A stretch of DNA of 42,716 nt from Candidatus Desulfobia pelagia (GTDB lineage Bacteria > Desulfobacterota > Desulfobulbia > Desulfobulbales > SURF-16), in NCBI GenBank assembly GCA_014382295.1, contig JACNJZ010000138.1, positions 1-42,716 of the forward strand. The letters run 5' to 3'. The translations under genes and the position numbers were made by a program. Position 1 is the stretch's first letter. Each line of letters begins with the position of its first letter. Positions 25,760-35,663 of this stretch are shown in pieces. Under the pieces are notes generated by a model. That model saw only the letters and a program-made list of their open reading frames with translations, ran no database searches and was not told where the DNA came from.

Positions 25760-26452
25760 CTACACCATTTTCGGCTTGGACCAGTCATTATGCTCAAATT
25801 CAGAGTGATCCGGCTTGGGAGGCTTGATTTCTTCCATCCTCTGCCGCAGCCAGACCAGTACCTTATCAAACTCTTTCGCCATATCTGCCAGAGCTCTGCC
25901 ACGATGGCTCACCTTGTTCTTTTCCTCTGCCCCAGCCTCGGCAAAGGTCTTGCCAAAATCCGGATAGAAAAAAACCGGATCATACCCGAATCCCGACTCT
26001 CCCCGGGGCGCATCAAGTATTTCACCCTCACAGCGCCCATCATAGGTAAGAGCCAGTCCGGAAGGAACAGCAATAGAAATAACGCATTCAAAGGCCGCCT
26101 TTCGATTCTTCTGGCCTTTCATCTCGCCAAGAAGCTTGTCAAGGTTCTCCCGATCAGTCGCGTTTTCGCCGGCATAACGGGCGGAAATAACGCCAGGCGC
26201 ACCGTCAAGGGCCTCAACCAGCAACCCGGAGTCATCTGAAATAGCCGGAATCCCGAGAGCTCTTGAAGTAAATATCGCCTTTTTATAGGCATTGTCATCA
26301 AAGGTAGCCCCATCCTCAACAACTTCAGGTATGGGTCCAAAATCATTAAGACTTCTCAAGTCCACAGGAAAATCTTTAAGAAGTTCCGTAAGCTCTGCCA
26401 TTTTGCCTTTGTTACGGGTAGCCAGCACAACGAGCATTTTCTTTTCTGCCAT
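25760..26452 (-). CDS. rdgB: XTP/dITP pyrophosphatase
   Basis: A 230-residue Ham1/RdgB nucleotide pyrophosphatase. The substrate loop ATRNKGK is at residues 11-17, SDDSGLLVEAL with the Mg-binding acids at about 77-87, and SGFGYDPVF and KVSHRGRA complete the site. It removes non-canonical purine nucleotides such as dITP and XTP before they enter DNA. The C-terminal 20 residues are a longer tail than usual. The start is 51 bases from the MITE at 26504, so that element occupies the promoter region. Confidence 0.95.
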   Translation of the reverse strand: MAEKKMLVVLATRNKGKMAELTELLKDFPVDLRSLNDFGPIPEVVEDGATFDDNAYKKAIFTSRALGIPAISDDSGLLVEALDGAPGVISARYAGENATDRENLDKLLGEMKGQKNRKAAFECVISIAVPSGLALTYDGRCEGEILDAPRGESGFGYDPVFFYPDFGKTFAEAGAEEKNKVSHRGRALADMAKEFDKVLVWLRQRMEEIKPPKPDHSEFEHNDWSKPKMV

Positions 26453-26503
26453 ATCTTTGTCTCCAGATGAGAGAGTGAATATTGTGATTATCGTACATAA
26501 ATT

Positions 26504-26656
26504 GTAACTATTCAGCGAAAAAACCTATAGCTTCGAAAACCACCTAACTGTAACTATTCAGCAGTGCTGCAGGTACGCACAAGCAGGCCGCCGAACTATA
26601 TAACCATATGTGAGAAGGCCTGATCGTGTGTAGATGGGGTGCTGTTGAATAGTTAC
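26504..26656. mobile_element. IS66-like miniature element (MITE), 153 bp
   Basis: The element starts GTAACTATTCAGC and ends with the inverted form GAATAGTTAC, and it is flanked by an exact 8-base duplication CATAAATT (26496-26503 and 26657-26664). A second left end, GTAACTATTCAGCAG, occurs inside it at 26550. Eight-base target duplications and ends starting GTAA are features of the IS66 family, so an IS66 transposase probably moved it in trans. It has no coding capacity. It lies between the divergent rdgB and aroK genes. Bases 26576-26656 recur at 1-81. Confidence 0.88.
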
Positions 26657-26772
26657 CATAAATTATTTTTGTTTTGTAACGCAAACTGAACTGAAGGCAA
26701 AGCCAAAAAAGAAAAACTTTCTGAACTATTGAAATACCGACAAAAAAGTAACAAAAAAAACCATCTTCGTTT

Positions 26773-27324
26773 ATGATGCTGGTAATGGAAAATAAAATAA
26801 AAAAAATTATTTTAACAGGCTACAGGGCCACTGGGAAAACAATTGTCGGCAAACTTCTTGCCGGTCAGCTGGGCTTTACTTTCCTTGATACCGATCATGA
26901 AATAGAATCGCGTTATGGTGCTCCAATCAGCCAGATAGTCGCTTCCCACGGGTGGGACTACTTCAGAAAGCTGGAAAATAACCTTCTTGAAACACTGGTG
27001 GACCATGAAAACATGGTCATATCCACCGGTGGTGGCGCAATTATGCATCAGGCGGCATGGCACCAACTCAGAAAAAATTCTTTTGTTATCTGGCTGACGG
27101 CTGATATTGCAACCATTTGCCGTCGATTGGCTTCCCATTCTGCGACAGCAAGCCAGCGCCCATCTCTTACGGGAAGAGATATCTTCACCGAGGTTGAGTC
27201 TGTTCTCCTTGAGCGTCAGCCACTGTATGAGAAGGGGTCAGATATTACAATCCAGAGCGAACAACCTCTTCCTGACGTGCTAGAAGAGATAAAAAAAGCC
27301 TGGCAACAGAATCAGAACACATAA
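26773..27324 (+). CDS. aroK: shikimate kinase
   Basis: A 183-residue P-loop kinase that phosphorylates shikimate in the aromatic pathway. Walker A is GYRATGKT (about 16-23), D-T-D of LDTDHEIE contacts shikimate, and STGGGAI and the lid arginine region RPSLTGRD follow. It could equally be called aroL. The first ATG at 26773 has no clear ribosome-binding site; in-frame ATGs at 26776 and 26785 would also give a complete enzyme. The MITE lies about 115 bases upstream. It precedes aroC by 48 bases. Confidence 0.92.
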   Translation: MMLVMENKIKKIILTGYRATGKTIVGKLLAGQLGFTFLDTDHEIESRYGAPISQIVASHGWDYFRKLENNLLETLVDHENMVISTGGGAIMHQAAWHQLRKNSFVIWLTADIATICRRLASHSATASQRPSLTGRDIFTEVESVLLERQPLYEKGSDITIQSEQPLPDVLEEIKKAWQQNQNT

Positions 27325-27372
27325 GCAGCCCATAAAAAGACAGGAAACGGCTACTCACACGAAGGAAGAATT

Positions 27373-28491
27373 ATGGCAGGAAACACTTTTGGGCAGGTAT
27401 TCAGAGTCACGACATGGGGAGAATCCCACGGGACTGCCATCGGCGCCACCATTGACGGGTGTCCTCCAGGCATCCCCATCACCCCCGAAGACATTCAAAC
27501 CGATCTTGACAGGCGCCGCCCCGGCACAGGAGGTCCTGCCAGTCCGAGAAAAGAACCCGATAAAGTTGAAATTCTATCCGGTATTTTTGAGGGGGTGACA
27601 ACCGGTACACCTATTTCGCTCATTATCTTCAACAAAGACGCCCACAGCAAATCCTATGACAATCTGAAAAATATTTTTCGCCCCGGTCATGGTGATTTTT
27701 CCTACCTGTGCAAATATGGCATTCGAGATCACCGCGGCGGCGGCCGAGCTTCGGCCCGCGAGACAGCCGGCCGGGTTGCGGCTGGTGCTGTAGCCAGAAA
27801 GCTCCTTGCTGCCCATGCCATAGATGTACTAGCCTATACAATCGCCCTGGGCGCTATCTCTGTCGAATCCCTTGATTTCGCGGACGTTGCCTCAATAAAA
27901 AAAGCGGCGGCCGAAAACCGGCTCTGCTGTCCGGACAGCAGCACTGCCGAAAAAATGGAAGAACGTATCAAAGAAGTGCGGTCACAAGGCGACAGCCTTG
28001 GGGGAATCGTTGAAGTTCTTGCCCTGGGATGTCCTGCCGGCCTTGGAGAGCCTGTTTTCAACAAGCTGGACGGAGACATTGCCGGTGCTCTCATGTCAAT
28101 AGGTGCGGTAAAAGGTGTTGAAATAGGCGTTGGATTTGCCGCAGCATCAATGACAGGGTCAGAAAACAACGACCCTATTACTCCTGAAGGGTTTGCCTCA
28201 AATAATGCCGGAGGCATACTTGCCGGCATCTCCAACGGAGAACCGATTCTTGCCCGGATCGGGGTCAAACCCATTCCGTCCATCGCCAAGCCCCAGCAGA
28301 CTGTAAACCTCGACAATGAACCCATTGAGATTAAAATCGGCGGCCGGCACGACATCTCAGCCATTCCCAGAATTCTCCCTGTATGTGAGGCCATGATGTG
28401 CCTGGTTCTGGCGGATCACCTGCTGCGCTGTAAAACAACCGAGTGGATATCCCTGCCTTCTGCCCTGGAGAGCGAAGAAAACGGATTATGA
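27373..28491 (+). CDS. aroC: chorismate synthase
   Basis: A 372-residue FMN-dependent enzyme converting 5-enolpyruvylshikimate 3-phosphate to chorismate. The N-terminus FRVTTWGESHG, the RHGD-equivalent RPGHGDFSY and the RGGGRASARET signature are present, as is the closing RHDISAIPR segment. The enzyme needs reduced FMN; no flavin reductase domain is fused. GAAGGAAG at 27361-27368 precedes ATG 27373. The stop overlaps the ATG of the glycogen-synthase-like gene. Confidence 0.97.
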   Translation: MAGNTFGQVFRVTTWGESHGTAIGATIDGCPPGIPITPEDIQTDLDRRRPGTGGPASPRKEPDKVEILSGIFEGVTTGTPISLIIFNKDAHSKSYDNLKNIFRPGHGDFSYLCKYGIRDHRGGGRASARETAGRVAAGAVARKLLAAHAIDVLAYTIALGAISVESLDFADVASIKKAAAENRLCCPDSSTAEKMEERIKEVRSQGDSLGGIVEVLALGCPAGLGEPVFNKLDGDIAGALMSIGAVKGVEIGVGFAAASMTGSENNDPITPEGFASNNAGGILAGISNGEPILARIGVKPIPSIAKPQQTVNLDNEPIEIKIGGRHDISAIPRILPVCEAMMCLVLADHLLRCKTTEWISLPSALESEENGL

Positions 28492-30089
28492 AAAAGACTG
28501 CTACTCCCATTACCAGTATCTGGCTCATTACGAGAGAATATGACGGCCTGGCCGGTGCCGGCGGTGTCAAGGACGTGTGTCGCCAACTCGCCCAGGCTCT
28601 CTCCCGAACAGCCAGGGTTTCTGTCTGCCTTCCCCTGTACGGGTTCATGAATCCCCAGACCCTTGGCTTTCACCTCTCAGATCAGTTCCAGGTGGATATG
28701 AACTATGTCGGAGAAGAGCGGCGTGAGGATGTTCGCATCTGGAGCAAGCAAACCACAACCGAGACACACAGCCTGACTCTCTACCTGGTGGATTCTCCCC
28801 GCTATCAGGAAAAAAAATCTGTCTACACATACACCCTTGAGGAAGAAGCTGAAGACCCAACCCACGTTCAAGGCAGCGGCCATTATGATTATTTTGCCAT
28901 GAACATTCTTCTGCAGAAATCTGCAGTCAACCTTATGCTCTCCCTCAATGAAAGCCCTGATGTCATCCATTGCCATGACGGCCACACAGCCCTCCTGCCC
29001 GCAATGGTGAGAGAAAATGAAGGGTATCGCCACTTCTTCTGCAAAACAGGTCTGGTTGTTACCATTCATAACGCCGGAAAAGGTTACCACCAGGAAATTG
29101 CCGACCTTCCCTTTGCCAAAAGCATTACCGGACTACCGGGAAACATTATTGCCAAAAACCTGCTTGACGGCCGTTTTGATCCCTTTATGGCCGCAGCCCC
29201 GTATGCAATACTTAATACCGTAAGTGAGAATTATGCCAGGGAACTGAGAGAAACCGATGACGATGAGCTTACGGACTGGCTTGGCCACCTGCTCGCCAGC
29301 CGCGGCGTATTGCTTTCCGGCATCACAAACGGCATAAATCCGGATGACTTCAATCCATCCCGCCCTGAAAAAATGGGTATTGCGGCAGGCTACTCCCCTG
29401 AAAAAGGCGACCTTAAAGGCAAAGAGGCCTGCAAACGTGATCTTATCCGGGCAATCTCAAGAAAAGAGCTGAGCAATGTCCTTATCCATGGCTCCCTCTC
29501 TTCAAACACAGACCTGCCGCTTTTTACACTCATAGGCCGTTTTGATCCCCAGAAAGGCGTCGACAAGCTGGTGGGAGCCTTGGAGACCCTATTACCCATG
29601 GATTCCGGCTTTCAGGTTCTCATCCTGGGAACCGGAAGCAAAGAGATTGAAGAAGGACTGATACGACTCTCAGGGCTGAAGGCAAACAAGGGGCGAATCT
29701 GTGTCCTTCTTGGATACGACCCTATCCTGGCCAACCGAATATACGCCGGCGGGGATTTCTTTCTCATTCCCTCTCGTTACGAGCCTTGCGGCCTGACAGA
29801 TTACATGGCCCAGCTCTTTGGCTCTATTCCGATTGTCCATTATATCGGCGGCCTGGTGAAAGTTATCGACTCCCAAACCGGATTCATCTATCACGACCAC
29901 AGTTCTGCTGCCCTTATGGGAACCATGCAGCGTGCCTTGAAAGTATACAGACAGAAACCTTCCCAGATAAAGCAAATGCAGAGGACAGCCATCAAAACAA
30001 TTAAAGAACAGTACACATGGGATAAAATCGTACAGAGATATCTGGATCTCTATGCTGCAGCGATTAAACAGAGTAAAATAAAAATATAA
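28488..30089 (+). CDS. glycogen/starch synthase-like glycosyltransferase (GT5)
   Basis: A 533-residue GT-B enzyme of the GT5 type. The N-terminal ADP-glucose loop reads GAGGVKDVCRQL, somewhat different from the usual GGLGDV; HCHDGHTALLP, GINPDDFNPS, IGRFDPQKGVD and the donor-site IPSRYEPCGLTDYMAQLFG with the catalytic glutamate follow. It should transfer glucose from a nucleotide sugar to an alpha-glucan. I chose ATG 28488 because it overlaps the aroC stop (ATGA) and the family fold starts soon after; an in-frame ATG at 28443 is within aroC. It is followed by gap, suggesting a carbohydrate-storage or glycolytic context. Confidence 0.87.
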   Translation: MKKTATPITSIWLITREYDGLAGAGGVKDVCRQLAQALSRTARVSVCLPLYGFMNPQTLGFHLSDQFQVDMNYVGEERREDVRIWSKQTTTETHSLTLYLVDSPRYQEKKSVYTYTLEEEAEDPTHVQGSGHYDYFAMNILLQKSAVNLMLSLNESPDVIHCHDGHTALLPAMVRENEGYRHFFCKTGLVVTIHNAGKGYHQEIADLPFAKSITGLPGNIIAKNLLDGRFDPFMAAAPYAILNTVSENYARELRETDDDELTDWLGHLLASRGVLLSGITNGINPDDFNPSRPEKMGIAAGYSPEKGDLKGKEACKRDLIRAISRKELSNVLIHGSLSSNTDLPLFTLIGRFDPQKGVDKLVGALETLLPMDSGFQVLILGTGSKEIEEGLIRLSGLKANKGRICVLLGYDPILANRIYAGGDFFLIPSRYEPCGLTDYMAQLFGSIPIVHYIGGLVKVIDSQTGFIYHDHSSAALMGTMQRALKVYRQKPSQIKQMQRTAIKTIKEQYTWDKIVQRYLDLYAAAIKQSKIKI

Positions 30090-30106
30090 CTACACAGGAG
30101 AATATT

Positions 30107-31114
30107 ATGACAATAAAAGTCGGGATAAATGGCTTTGGACGAATCGGCAGGAGTATCTTCAGGGCTCTCAGCAAAGATGCCGCCTTTGCGGATATTGAAG
30201 TACAGGCCATCAACGACCTTACAAACAATGAAACCCTGGCTCATCTCCTGAAATACGACTCGGTTATGGGTATATATGAGAAGACGGTCTCTGCCGACGA
30301 ACAGGGAATCATCGTTGACGGCCGGCATATTACCATCTTCAACCACCGAAACCCGGCCGATATTCCCTGGGCCGATATGGGTGTTGACTATGTTATTGAA
30401 TCTACAGGTCTCTTTACAGACAGTGAAAAAGCTCGGGCCCACATAGAGGCGGGGGCTAAAAAAGTTATCATCTCCGCTCCGGCAAAAGGGAAGGTCAAGA
30501 CCATTGTCATGGGCGTCAACGAACATGAATATGATCCGAGCCAGGACCATATCGTCTCAAATGCCTCCTGCACGACAAACTGCCTCGCACCCTTTGCCAA
30601 GATCATCCTGGATCGCTTCGGCCTGGTTAAAGGTCTGATGACCACTGTCCACGCCTATACCAATGACCAGAGGATTCTCGACTTTCCCCACAGCGACCTG
30701 AGGAGAGCGAGGGCGGCGGCTGTTTCAATGATCCCAACAAAAACAGGAGCCGCAGCGGCGGTTGCCCTCGTCATCCCGGAACTCAAGGGTAAGTTTGACG
30801 GCCTGGCAGTAAGGGTCCCCACACCAAACGTTTCCCTTGTTGATGCCGTCATTGAAGTGGAGCAGGAAACCACGATTTCCGAGGTCAACCAGGCTCTCAA
30901 GGATGGAACAAACAGATTTCTCGGCTTCTCTGACGAACCGCTTGTTTCCATTGATTACCAGGGAAACCCCTACTCTTCGGTAATTGATGGTATGTCGACA
31001 AAGGTCATTGGCGGAACCATGGTCAAAATTCTAAGCTGGTATGACAACGAATGGGGATATTCCAACCGGGTACTTGACCTGATCCTGCTCATGGAAAGCC
31101 AGAAACCATTATAA
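30107..31114 (+). CDS. gap: glyceraldehyde-3-phosphate dehydrogenase, type I
   Basis: A 335-residue GAPDH. The Rossmann start GINGFGRIGRSIFR is at about residues 7-20, D37 in INDL favours NAD over NADP, and the catalytic cysteine is C155 in SNASCTTNCLAP. It interconverts glyceraldehyde 3-phosphate and 1,3-bisphosphoglycerate. AGGAG at 30096-30100 serves ATG 30107. It starts 17 bases after the glycogen-synthase-like gene. It ends before a 258-base gap holding an inverted repeat. Confidence 0.96.
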   Translation: MTIKVGINGFGRIGRSIFRALSKDAAFADIEVQAINDLTNNETLAHLLKYDSVMGIYEKTVSADEQGIIVDGRHITIFNHRNPADIPWADMGVDYVIESTGLFTDSEKARAHIEAGAKKVIISAPAKGKVKTIVMGVNEHEYDPSQDHIVSNASCTTNCLAPFAKIILDRFGLVKGLMTTVHAYTNDQRILDFPHSDLRRARAAAVSMIPTKTGAAAAVALVIPELKGKFDGLAVRVPTPNVSLVDAVIEVEQETTISEVNQALKDGTNRFLGFSDEPLVSIDYQGNPYSSVIDGMSTKVIGGTMVKILSWYDNEWGYSNRVLDLILLMESQKPL

Positions 31115-31214
31115 CAACAGACCTTATCAAAAGCCAAGTGGACATTCGGCGCAATCCCTTTATCCACAGAAAACTCGACAGAAACTGGCCACATACCGGT
31201 CTTGGATTTAAATA

Positions 31215-31290
31215 GTTAAGTGTTAAGATTTAAGTAAAACCTATTAGTAATTTCCTTACTTAAATCTTAATTACTTAAAACTTAACACTA
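31215..31290. repeat. AT-rich inverted repeat with TTAAG units
   Basis: TTAAGTGTTAAGATTTAAGTAA (31216-31237 region) is mirrored by TTACTTAAATCTTAA and AACTTAACACT at 31257-31289, with a loop of about 20 bases. It can form a long AU-rich hairpin and may act as a weak terminator for gap or as mobile repeat remains. The rest of the 31115-31372 gap shows no gene. Confidence 0.65.
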
Positions 31291-31372
31291 CGCCTCCAGA
31301 TAAAATTCGAGGTCAATTATCCACAATTCAGCACCGACTTGACGACACATTTACGAGCTCTGTACTAAAAGC

Positions 31373-34300
31373 ATGAATACCACCTTCGATTCAGATGCCT
31401 TGAAGGCAAACCTGGAAGAAACCGCGGTTGATGAGGTTATCATTGCCCCTTCCATGATGCTGCTTCTCAAGGAAGCAGGCAAATACAAAGGTATCCACAA
31501 TACCCTGTATGAACTGCTGCATGAAATTTATCATCCATATCACAACTGGAACCTCATCCTGCCAAGGCTGCGTACTTTCGTCCTGAAAAACGCACCGCTA
31601 TACGGTCGCTCTTCACGAAAAACAGAGACTTTTTCCCGGTTCACCGAGCTCTTCTTCCTGGCCATGGAAGACACCCGTAAAAATGAAATCCTGCTGGCTC
31701 TGGCAGTGGAATCTCTCCTGGCCTACGTGGAAAAAACCATTACCACTGCCGGTCCGGATCTCCAGGACTATGATCAGGCCCTGGGAGAGCTTTTCAACCG
31801 GCTCTATGACCTTGACAACGAGATCATAATGTTCATGGTGCAGGGCCACCATCCAATGAAAAAAATTGCCGGTTCTCTCCTTGAATTTAATGAGAGTTCT
31901 TCAGAAAAAAAACTCGACCTGCAGCCGACAGGACGGCTGATGAAAAAAGTCCTTACGTTGAATTATCAATACTGGCTGGGAGAAGAAGACCCTCAACCCT
32001 GGTTTCTTTCCCAGTGCCATGATATGTGTGATGACTGGCAGGCAGGAAAACTCTTCAATGCCATATCGCATGAGCAGATCCGCGCCCGGGCCCAGGATCT
32101 GGAAAAAATTGATATAGAACTCTCTCCTGAAAAACTTGGCGACATGCTGAAACTCCCGTCCCACATGGACCTGGTTCGGCTGTACAAAGAAATTCCCTCC
32201 AAACTGGCAACCAATAAAAATGGTACGGACAGCCAGCATCCCGACCGCTTCGCTGAAAACCGCAGACTTATCTTCCTTTTCAGAGTAATGCGATTATCAG
32301 GCCTTTATCTTATCCATGAGGAAAGTCTTCGGGAAATCAACCGTAGCCTGATACAGCTGATACAAAAACAGACGTTCGAGGAAATTGAATCCTTCCTGCT
32401 GACAACCACCCAGCTCCTGAAAGAAAATGTCAGCCGTTACCCACACACGGCCCTTCAATGTATTCAAGTCCTGGGAGCTGAAGTCTTCAACAGGGAAAAC
32501 AGCAGACTGGTCGAAACCTTCCTCTGGGAGGCTGTTCGTTTTGGTTTCCAGTATGCTAATGTCACCGGCGTTGATGCCGACTGGCAGCCGATCACCAATC
32601 CGGCACATCTGGCCAATATCAGGGTCTGGCTTAACCTTATCATGCAGGAGCCAAAATGGTGCGCAACTCTGTTTTCCGCCCTTATCATCAACCTGAAGCT
32701 TTCAGGCACCTGCGTCAAGGATACCGATCTTTTCCAACGGGACATTACGTATCTTCTCAACAATCCCATTGAACCGGTCTATAACCTGGTAAAACAATTT
32801 ACCAAGCTGATGCCGGTCTTTTTCAATGAGATCGGCGCCGAAGGACACCTGCGGGATGTTTCAACTGAAATCGATGAAATTCATAAGCGAAAAGATATCC
32901 TCATCCATTTCCTGCGCAAACAGAGTCATGTGGAAAGCTCCAACCTCATTGTTGATTTCATTAAATCCATTATCAACTTCTGGCGGACCAGGGACAAAAA
33001 GGTCTTGTCGGAATTTCTTCCTGAAGAAGTGCTGTACCAGATCTCTGCTGTGGGTCCTTTTGTAGATGATCTTCATACACTGACCGCCAGGGTCTTTGAA
33101 CTGCCGGGGATCAAGAATGAAACCGATCTTCTGAACTGGGACAAGCAGGAAATGGAACGCTTTCTGGCCTGGCAGAGCGATATTGAGTCCCGGGAAGTGA
33201 GGCGCTTCCGCCTCCTTGTCCAGATGTACCAACTGTTAAACCAGAAATACAATCTTGGCTTCCAGGAACTGCGCCTTCAGTTGCAGCAGGCAATCAATAC
33301 AGGTTTTCCAGAAATGGAAAAACTGCTGTCAGATCTGGAAACCTGCGATACAGTCCAATGTCTGTCCTCGCTTCTTGATCAGCTGGAGCAATTGAAAAAA
33401 ATCATTCTGAGTGAAGAAACTTTTGAAGCAAAAGAAGATATTTACCACAAGCGCCATATTGCCGTTGATATTCCTTCGGTGTACGGCCGCTACAATGAAA
33501 GAAAATTTGATGCCCTGGGGCTCACTTTCCGGCTGGAAAACCTCGCCAATATTTACCTTGAAAAACTGCCGTTAACTGTCAACCTGGAAATTATTACCAG
33601 GGCCACCTTCATCCGCATCCTCAAATGCCTGCGCCTCTACCTGAGAGCCCTTGAAATTGATGGAATCACAAGCAGAAGGCTTGAGACCTATGTTTCCCTG
33701 CTTTCCAATTCACTGGGAATCAAACGATTCTCCTACACACAGTATCTTGACATCTTCAAAGGGCTGTCAGAGGGCGTTAAAGACGTTATTTACGCCTATT
33801 ACACCAACATTCACCAGAACAACCTGACAATCATCATTCCCCAGATAGGGTCAGCCAAGCTGCTTGCCAAGTACCGCAACCTGTGGAAGGAAGAACAAAA
33901 GGAAGAGGGAGAACCGCAAGCCGCCGGTGTAAACCAGGAGACCATACACCGCCTGTCTGAGTCCTTCATGCGTGACCTGATAGCCGAAACATTCGGCCTC
34001 CAGCACCTCGACAACTTCATCACCAGAATCTATCACGTCCTGGAGCGCCAGAAAGAGCTCCTGGACGAAGAAATGGTCGACTTGCTGATGACCTATAATC
34101 CGGAAAAAGTTATCCACCATATAGACCAACAAAGCCCCCACGCCCGCAATATCATTCTTCTCGGCAACAAAGGTTATAACCTGAGCCTGCTGGCAATAGA
34201 TAAAAAGCCCGTTCCCCCGGGCTTTGTCATTACCACTGAGATTTTTCGCTGCTGGCCCGTGGTAAAAAATTATCGAATGGCCAGGGATGAGTTCATGCGG

Positions 34301-35641
34301 CAGGTCCGGCAGGCCCTGAACGAAGTTGAGACAAAAACGGGCCAGATCTATGGAAACCAGAGTAATCCTCTTTTGATTTCTGTCCGCAGTGGAGCGTCCA
34401 TTTCCATGCCAGGAATGATGGCTACCATTCACAACGTCGGCCTCAACGTCGAAATAGTCGAAGGTATTGCTGAAGTTACCGGGAAAAAATATCTGGCCTG
34501 GGACAACTTCAGACGCTTCCTGCAGTCCTGGGCCATGACCCTGGATATAGAAAGGGAAGTCTTTCAGACTCTGATGAATGAAGCCAAAGCCCGTCATGGC
34601 GTCAGTGTCAAAAGACTGTTCACTCCGGATCAGATGAAGGAACTGGCCCTGAGCTATCAGCAAAAAATCCTGGAGCTCGGTATCACCATTCCGGAAGATC
34701 CCTGGTTGCAGCTTACCGGGGCCATTGAACTGGTGCTTACATCCTGGGATGCCGAAAAAACAAAAGGCTACCGTGAACTGATGGGTGTTTCGGACATGTG
34801 GGGAACAGCAGTTATTATTCAGGCAATGGTCTTTGGTAACCTGGACAGAACATCCGGAAGCGGAGTGGTTTTCACCGCCCACCCCTATAGAAAGGTCCGT
34901 CGAGTTGCCTTGTGGGGTGACTATGCCGCAGGGGACCAGGGAGAAGATATTGTCGGCGGCCTTGTCACCACCTATCCCATTTCAATAGAACAGGCAGAGA
35001 TCGACGGCAGACCGGTAAAACATGCCCTGGAAAACAGATCCCCGGAAATCTACCAAGGGCTTCTGGATATTGCCAGGGACCTGGTCTATGAAAAGCGCTG
35101 GAACCCCCAGGAGATTGAATTCACCTTCGAAGGTCCAAATGCTTCAGATCTTTACATTCTCCAGACAAGAGACATGATTACCATCAAGAAAAAAGAACGG
35201 TTTCATGTTTTCACGGACAACAATAACGTTCAGAAGGATTTTCTTGGGAAAGGAATAGGGGTCAGCGGCAGTGCCCTGTCCGGTCTGGCAGTCTTTAATA
35301 AAGAAAATATCAGTGCGTTGCGCCAGAAGAATCCCGGAACACCTCTTATCTTAATCCGCCAGGATACGGTTCCTGAGGATATCTCTGAAATTTCAAAGGC
35401 CGATGGTCTTCTTACCGCCCGCGGCGGCCAGACCTCCCATGCTGCCGTGGTCACTTTGAGACTGGAAAAAACCTGCGTTGTCGGCTGTCGCGACCTTCAG
35501 GTATTTGAAACAGAGGAACGATGTGTTCTCGGCAACCACACCATACATTTCGGAGACCCTATAAGCATTGACGGCCGCCAGGGCCTCTTTCTTAAGGGAC
35601 GCCACGATGTGAAAGAAGAGGTCCACATTCTACCGATGTAA
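31373..35641 (+). CDS. large PEP/pyruvate-binding-domain (PPDK-like) protein of unknown function
   Basis: A 1422-residue protein. Residues from about 925 to 1270 match the ATP-grasp domain of pyruvate phosphate dikinase (PPDK): KGYNLSLLA, PPGFVITTE, SMPGMMATIHNVGLN, the WGTAVIIQAMVFGN segment and the GDQGEDIVGG motif. A swivelling phosphohistidine domain follows with the active His1356 in GGQTSHAAVV. The C-terminal TIM barrel that binds PEP or pyruvate in PPDK is missing. The first 900 residues are mostly helical with no family I recognise. It probably carries a phosphate through His1356, but the acceptor is unknown. The downstream neighbour converges and gives no clue. Confidence 0.87.
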   Translation: MNTTFDSDALKANLEETAVDEVIIAPSMMLLLKEAGKYKGIHNTLYELLHEIYHPYHNWNLILPRLRTFVLKNAPLYGRSSRKTETFSRFTELFFLAMEDTRKNEILLALAVESLLAYVEKTITTAGPDLQDYDQALGELFNRLYDLDNEIIMFMVQGHHPMKKIAGSLLEFNESSSEKKLDLQPTGRLMKKVLTLNYQYWLGEEDPQPWFLSQCHDMCDDWQAGKLFNAISHEQIRARAQDLEKIDIELSPEKLGDMLKLPSHMDLVRLYKEIPSKLATNKNGTDSQHPDRFAENRRLIFLFRVMRLSGLYLIHEESLREINRSLIQLIQKQTFEEIESFLLTTTQLLKENVSRYPHTALQCIQVLGAEVFNRENSRLVETFLWEAVRFGFQYANVTGVDADWQPITNPAHLANIRVWLNLIMQEPKWCATLFSALIINLKLSGTCVKDTDLFQRDITYLLNNPIEPVYNLVKQFTKLMPVFFNEIGAEGHLRDVSTEIDEIHKRKDILIHFLRKQSHVESSNLIVDFIKSIINFWRTRDKKVLSEFLPEEVLYQISAVGPFVDDLHTLTARVFELPGIKNETDLLNWDKQEMERFLAWQSDIESREVRRFRLLVQMYQLLNQKYNLGFQELRLQLQQAINTGFPEMEKLLSDLETCDTVQCLSSLLDQLEQLKKIILSEETFEAKEDIYHKRHIAVDIPSVYGRYNERKFDALGLTFRLENLANIYLEKLPLTVNLEIITRATFIRILKCLRLYLRALEIDGITSRRLETYVSLLSNSLGIKRFSYTQYLDIFKGLSEGVKDVIYAYYTNIHQNNLTIIIPQIGSAKLLAKYRNLWKEEQKEEGEPQAAGVNQETIHRLSESFMRDLIAETFGLQHLDNFITRIYHVLERQKELLDEEMVDLLMTYNPEKVIHHIDQQSPHARNIILLGNKGYNLSLLAIDKKPVPPGFVITTEIFRCWPVVKNYRMARDEFMRQVRQALNEVETKTGQIYGNQSNPLLISVRSGASISMPGMMATIHNVGLNVEIVEGIAEVTGKKYLAWDNFRRFLQSWAMTLDIEREVFQTLMNEAKARHGVSVKRLFTPDQMKELALSYQQKILELGITIPEDPWLQLTGAIELVLTSWDAEKTKGYRELMGVSDMWGTAVIIQAMVFGNLDRTSGSGVVFTAHPYRKVRRVALWGDYAAGDQGEDIVGGLVTTYPISIEQAEIDGRPVKHALENRSPEIYQGLLDIARDLVYEKRWNPQEIEFTFEGPNASDLYILQTRDMITIKKKERFHVFTDNNNVQKDFLGKGIGVSGSALSGLAVFNKENISALRQKNPGTPLILIRQDTVPEDISEISKADGLLTARGGQTSHAAVVTLRLEKTCVVGCRDLQVFETEERCVLGNHTIHFGDPISIDGRQGLFLKGRHDVKEEVHILPM

Positions 35642-35663
35642 CACCGGCCTGTAACGTTTACTC

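Noticed and set aside
33851-34882. 343-codon open frame on the minus strand
   Set aside because: It lies antisense to the well-supported PPDK-like gene; its translation shows no known motif and the plus-strand frame has clear conserved ATP-grasp motifs over the same bases.
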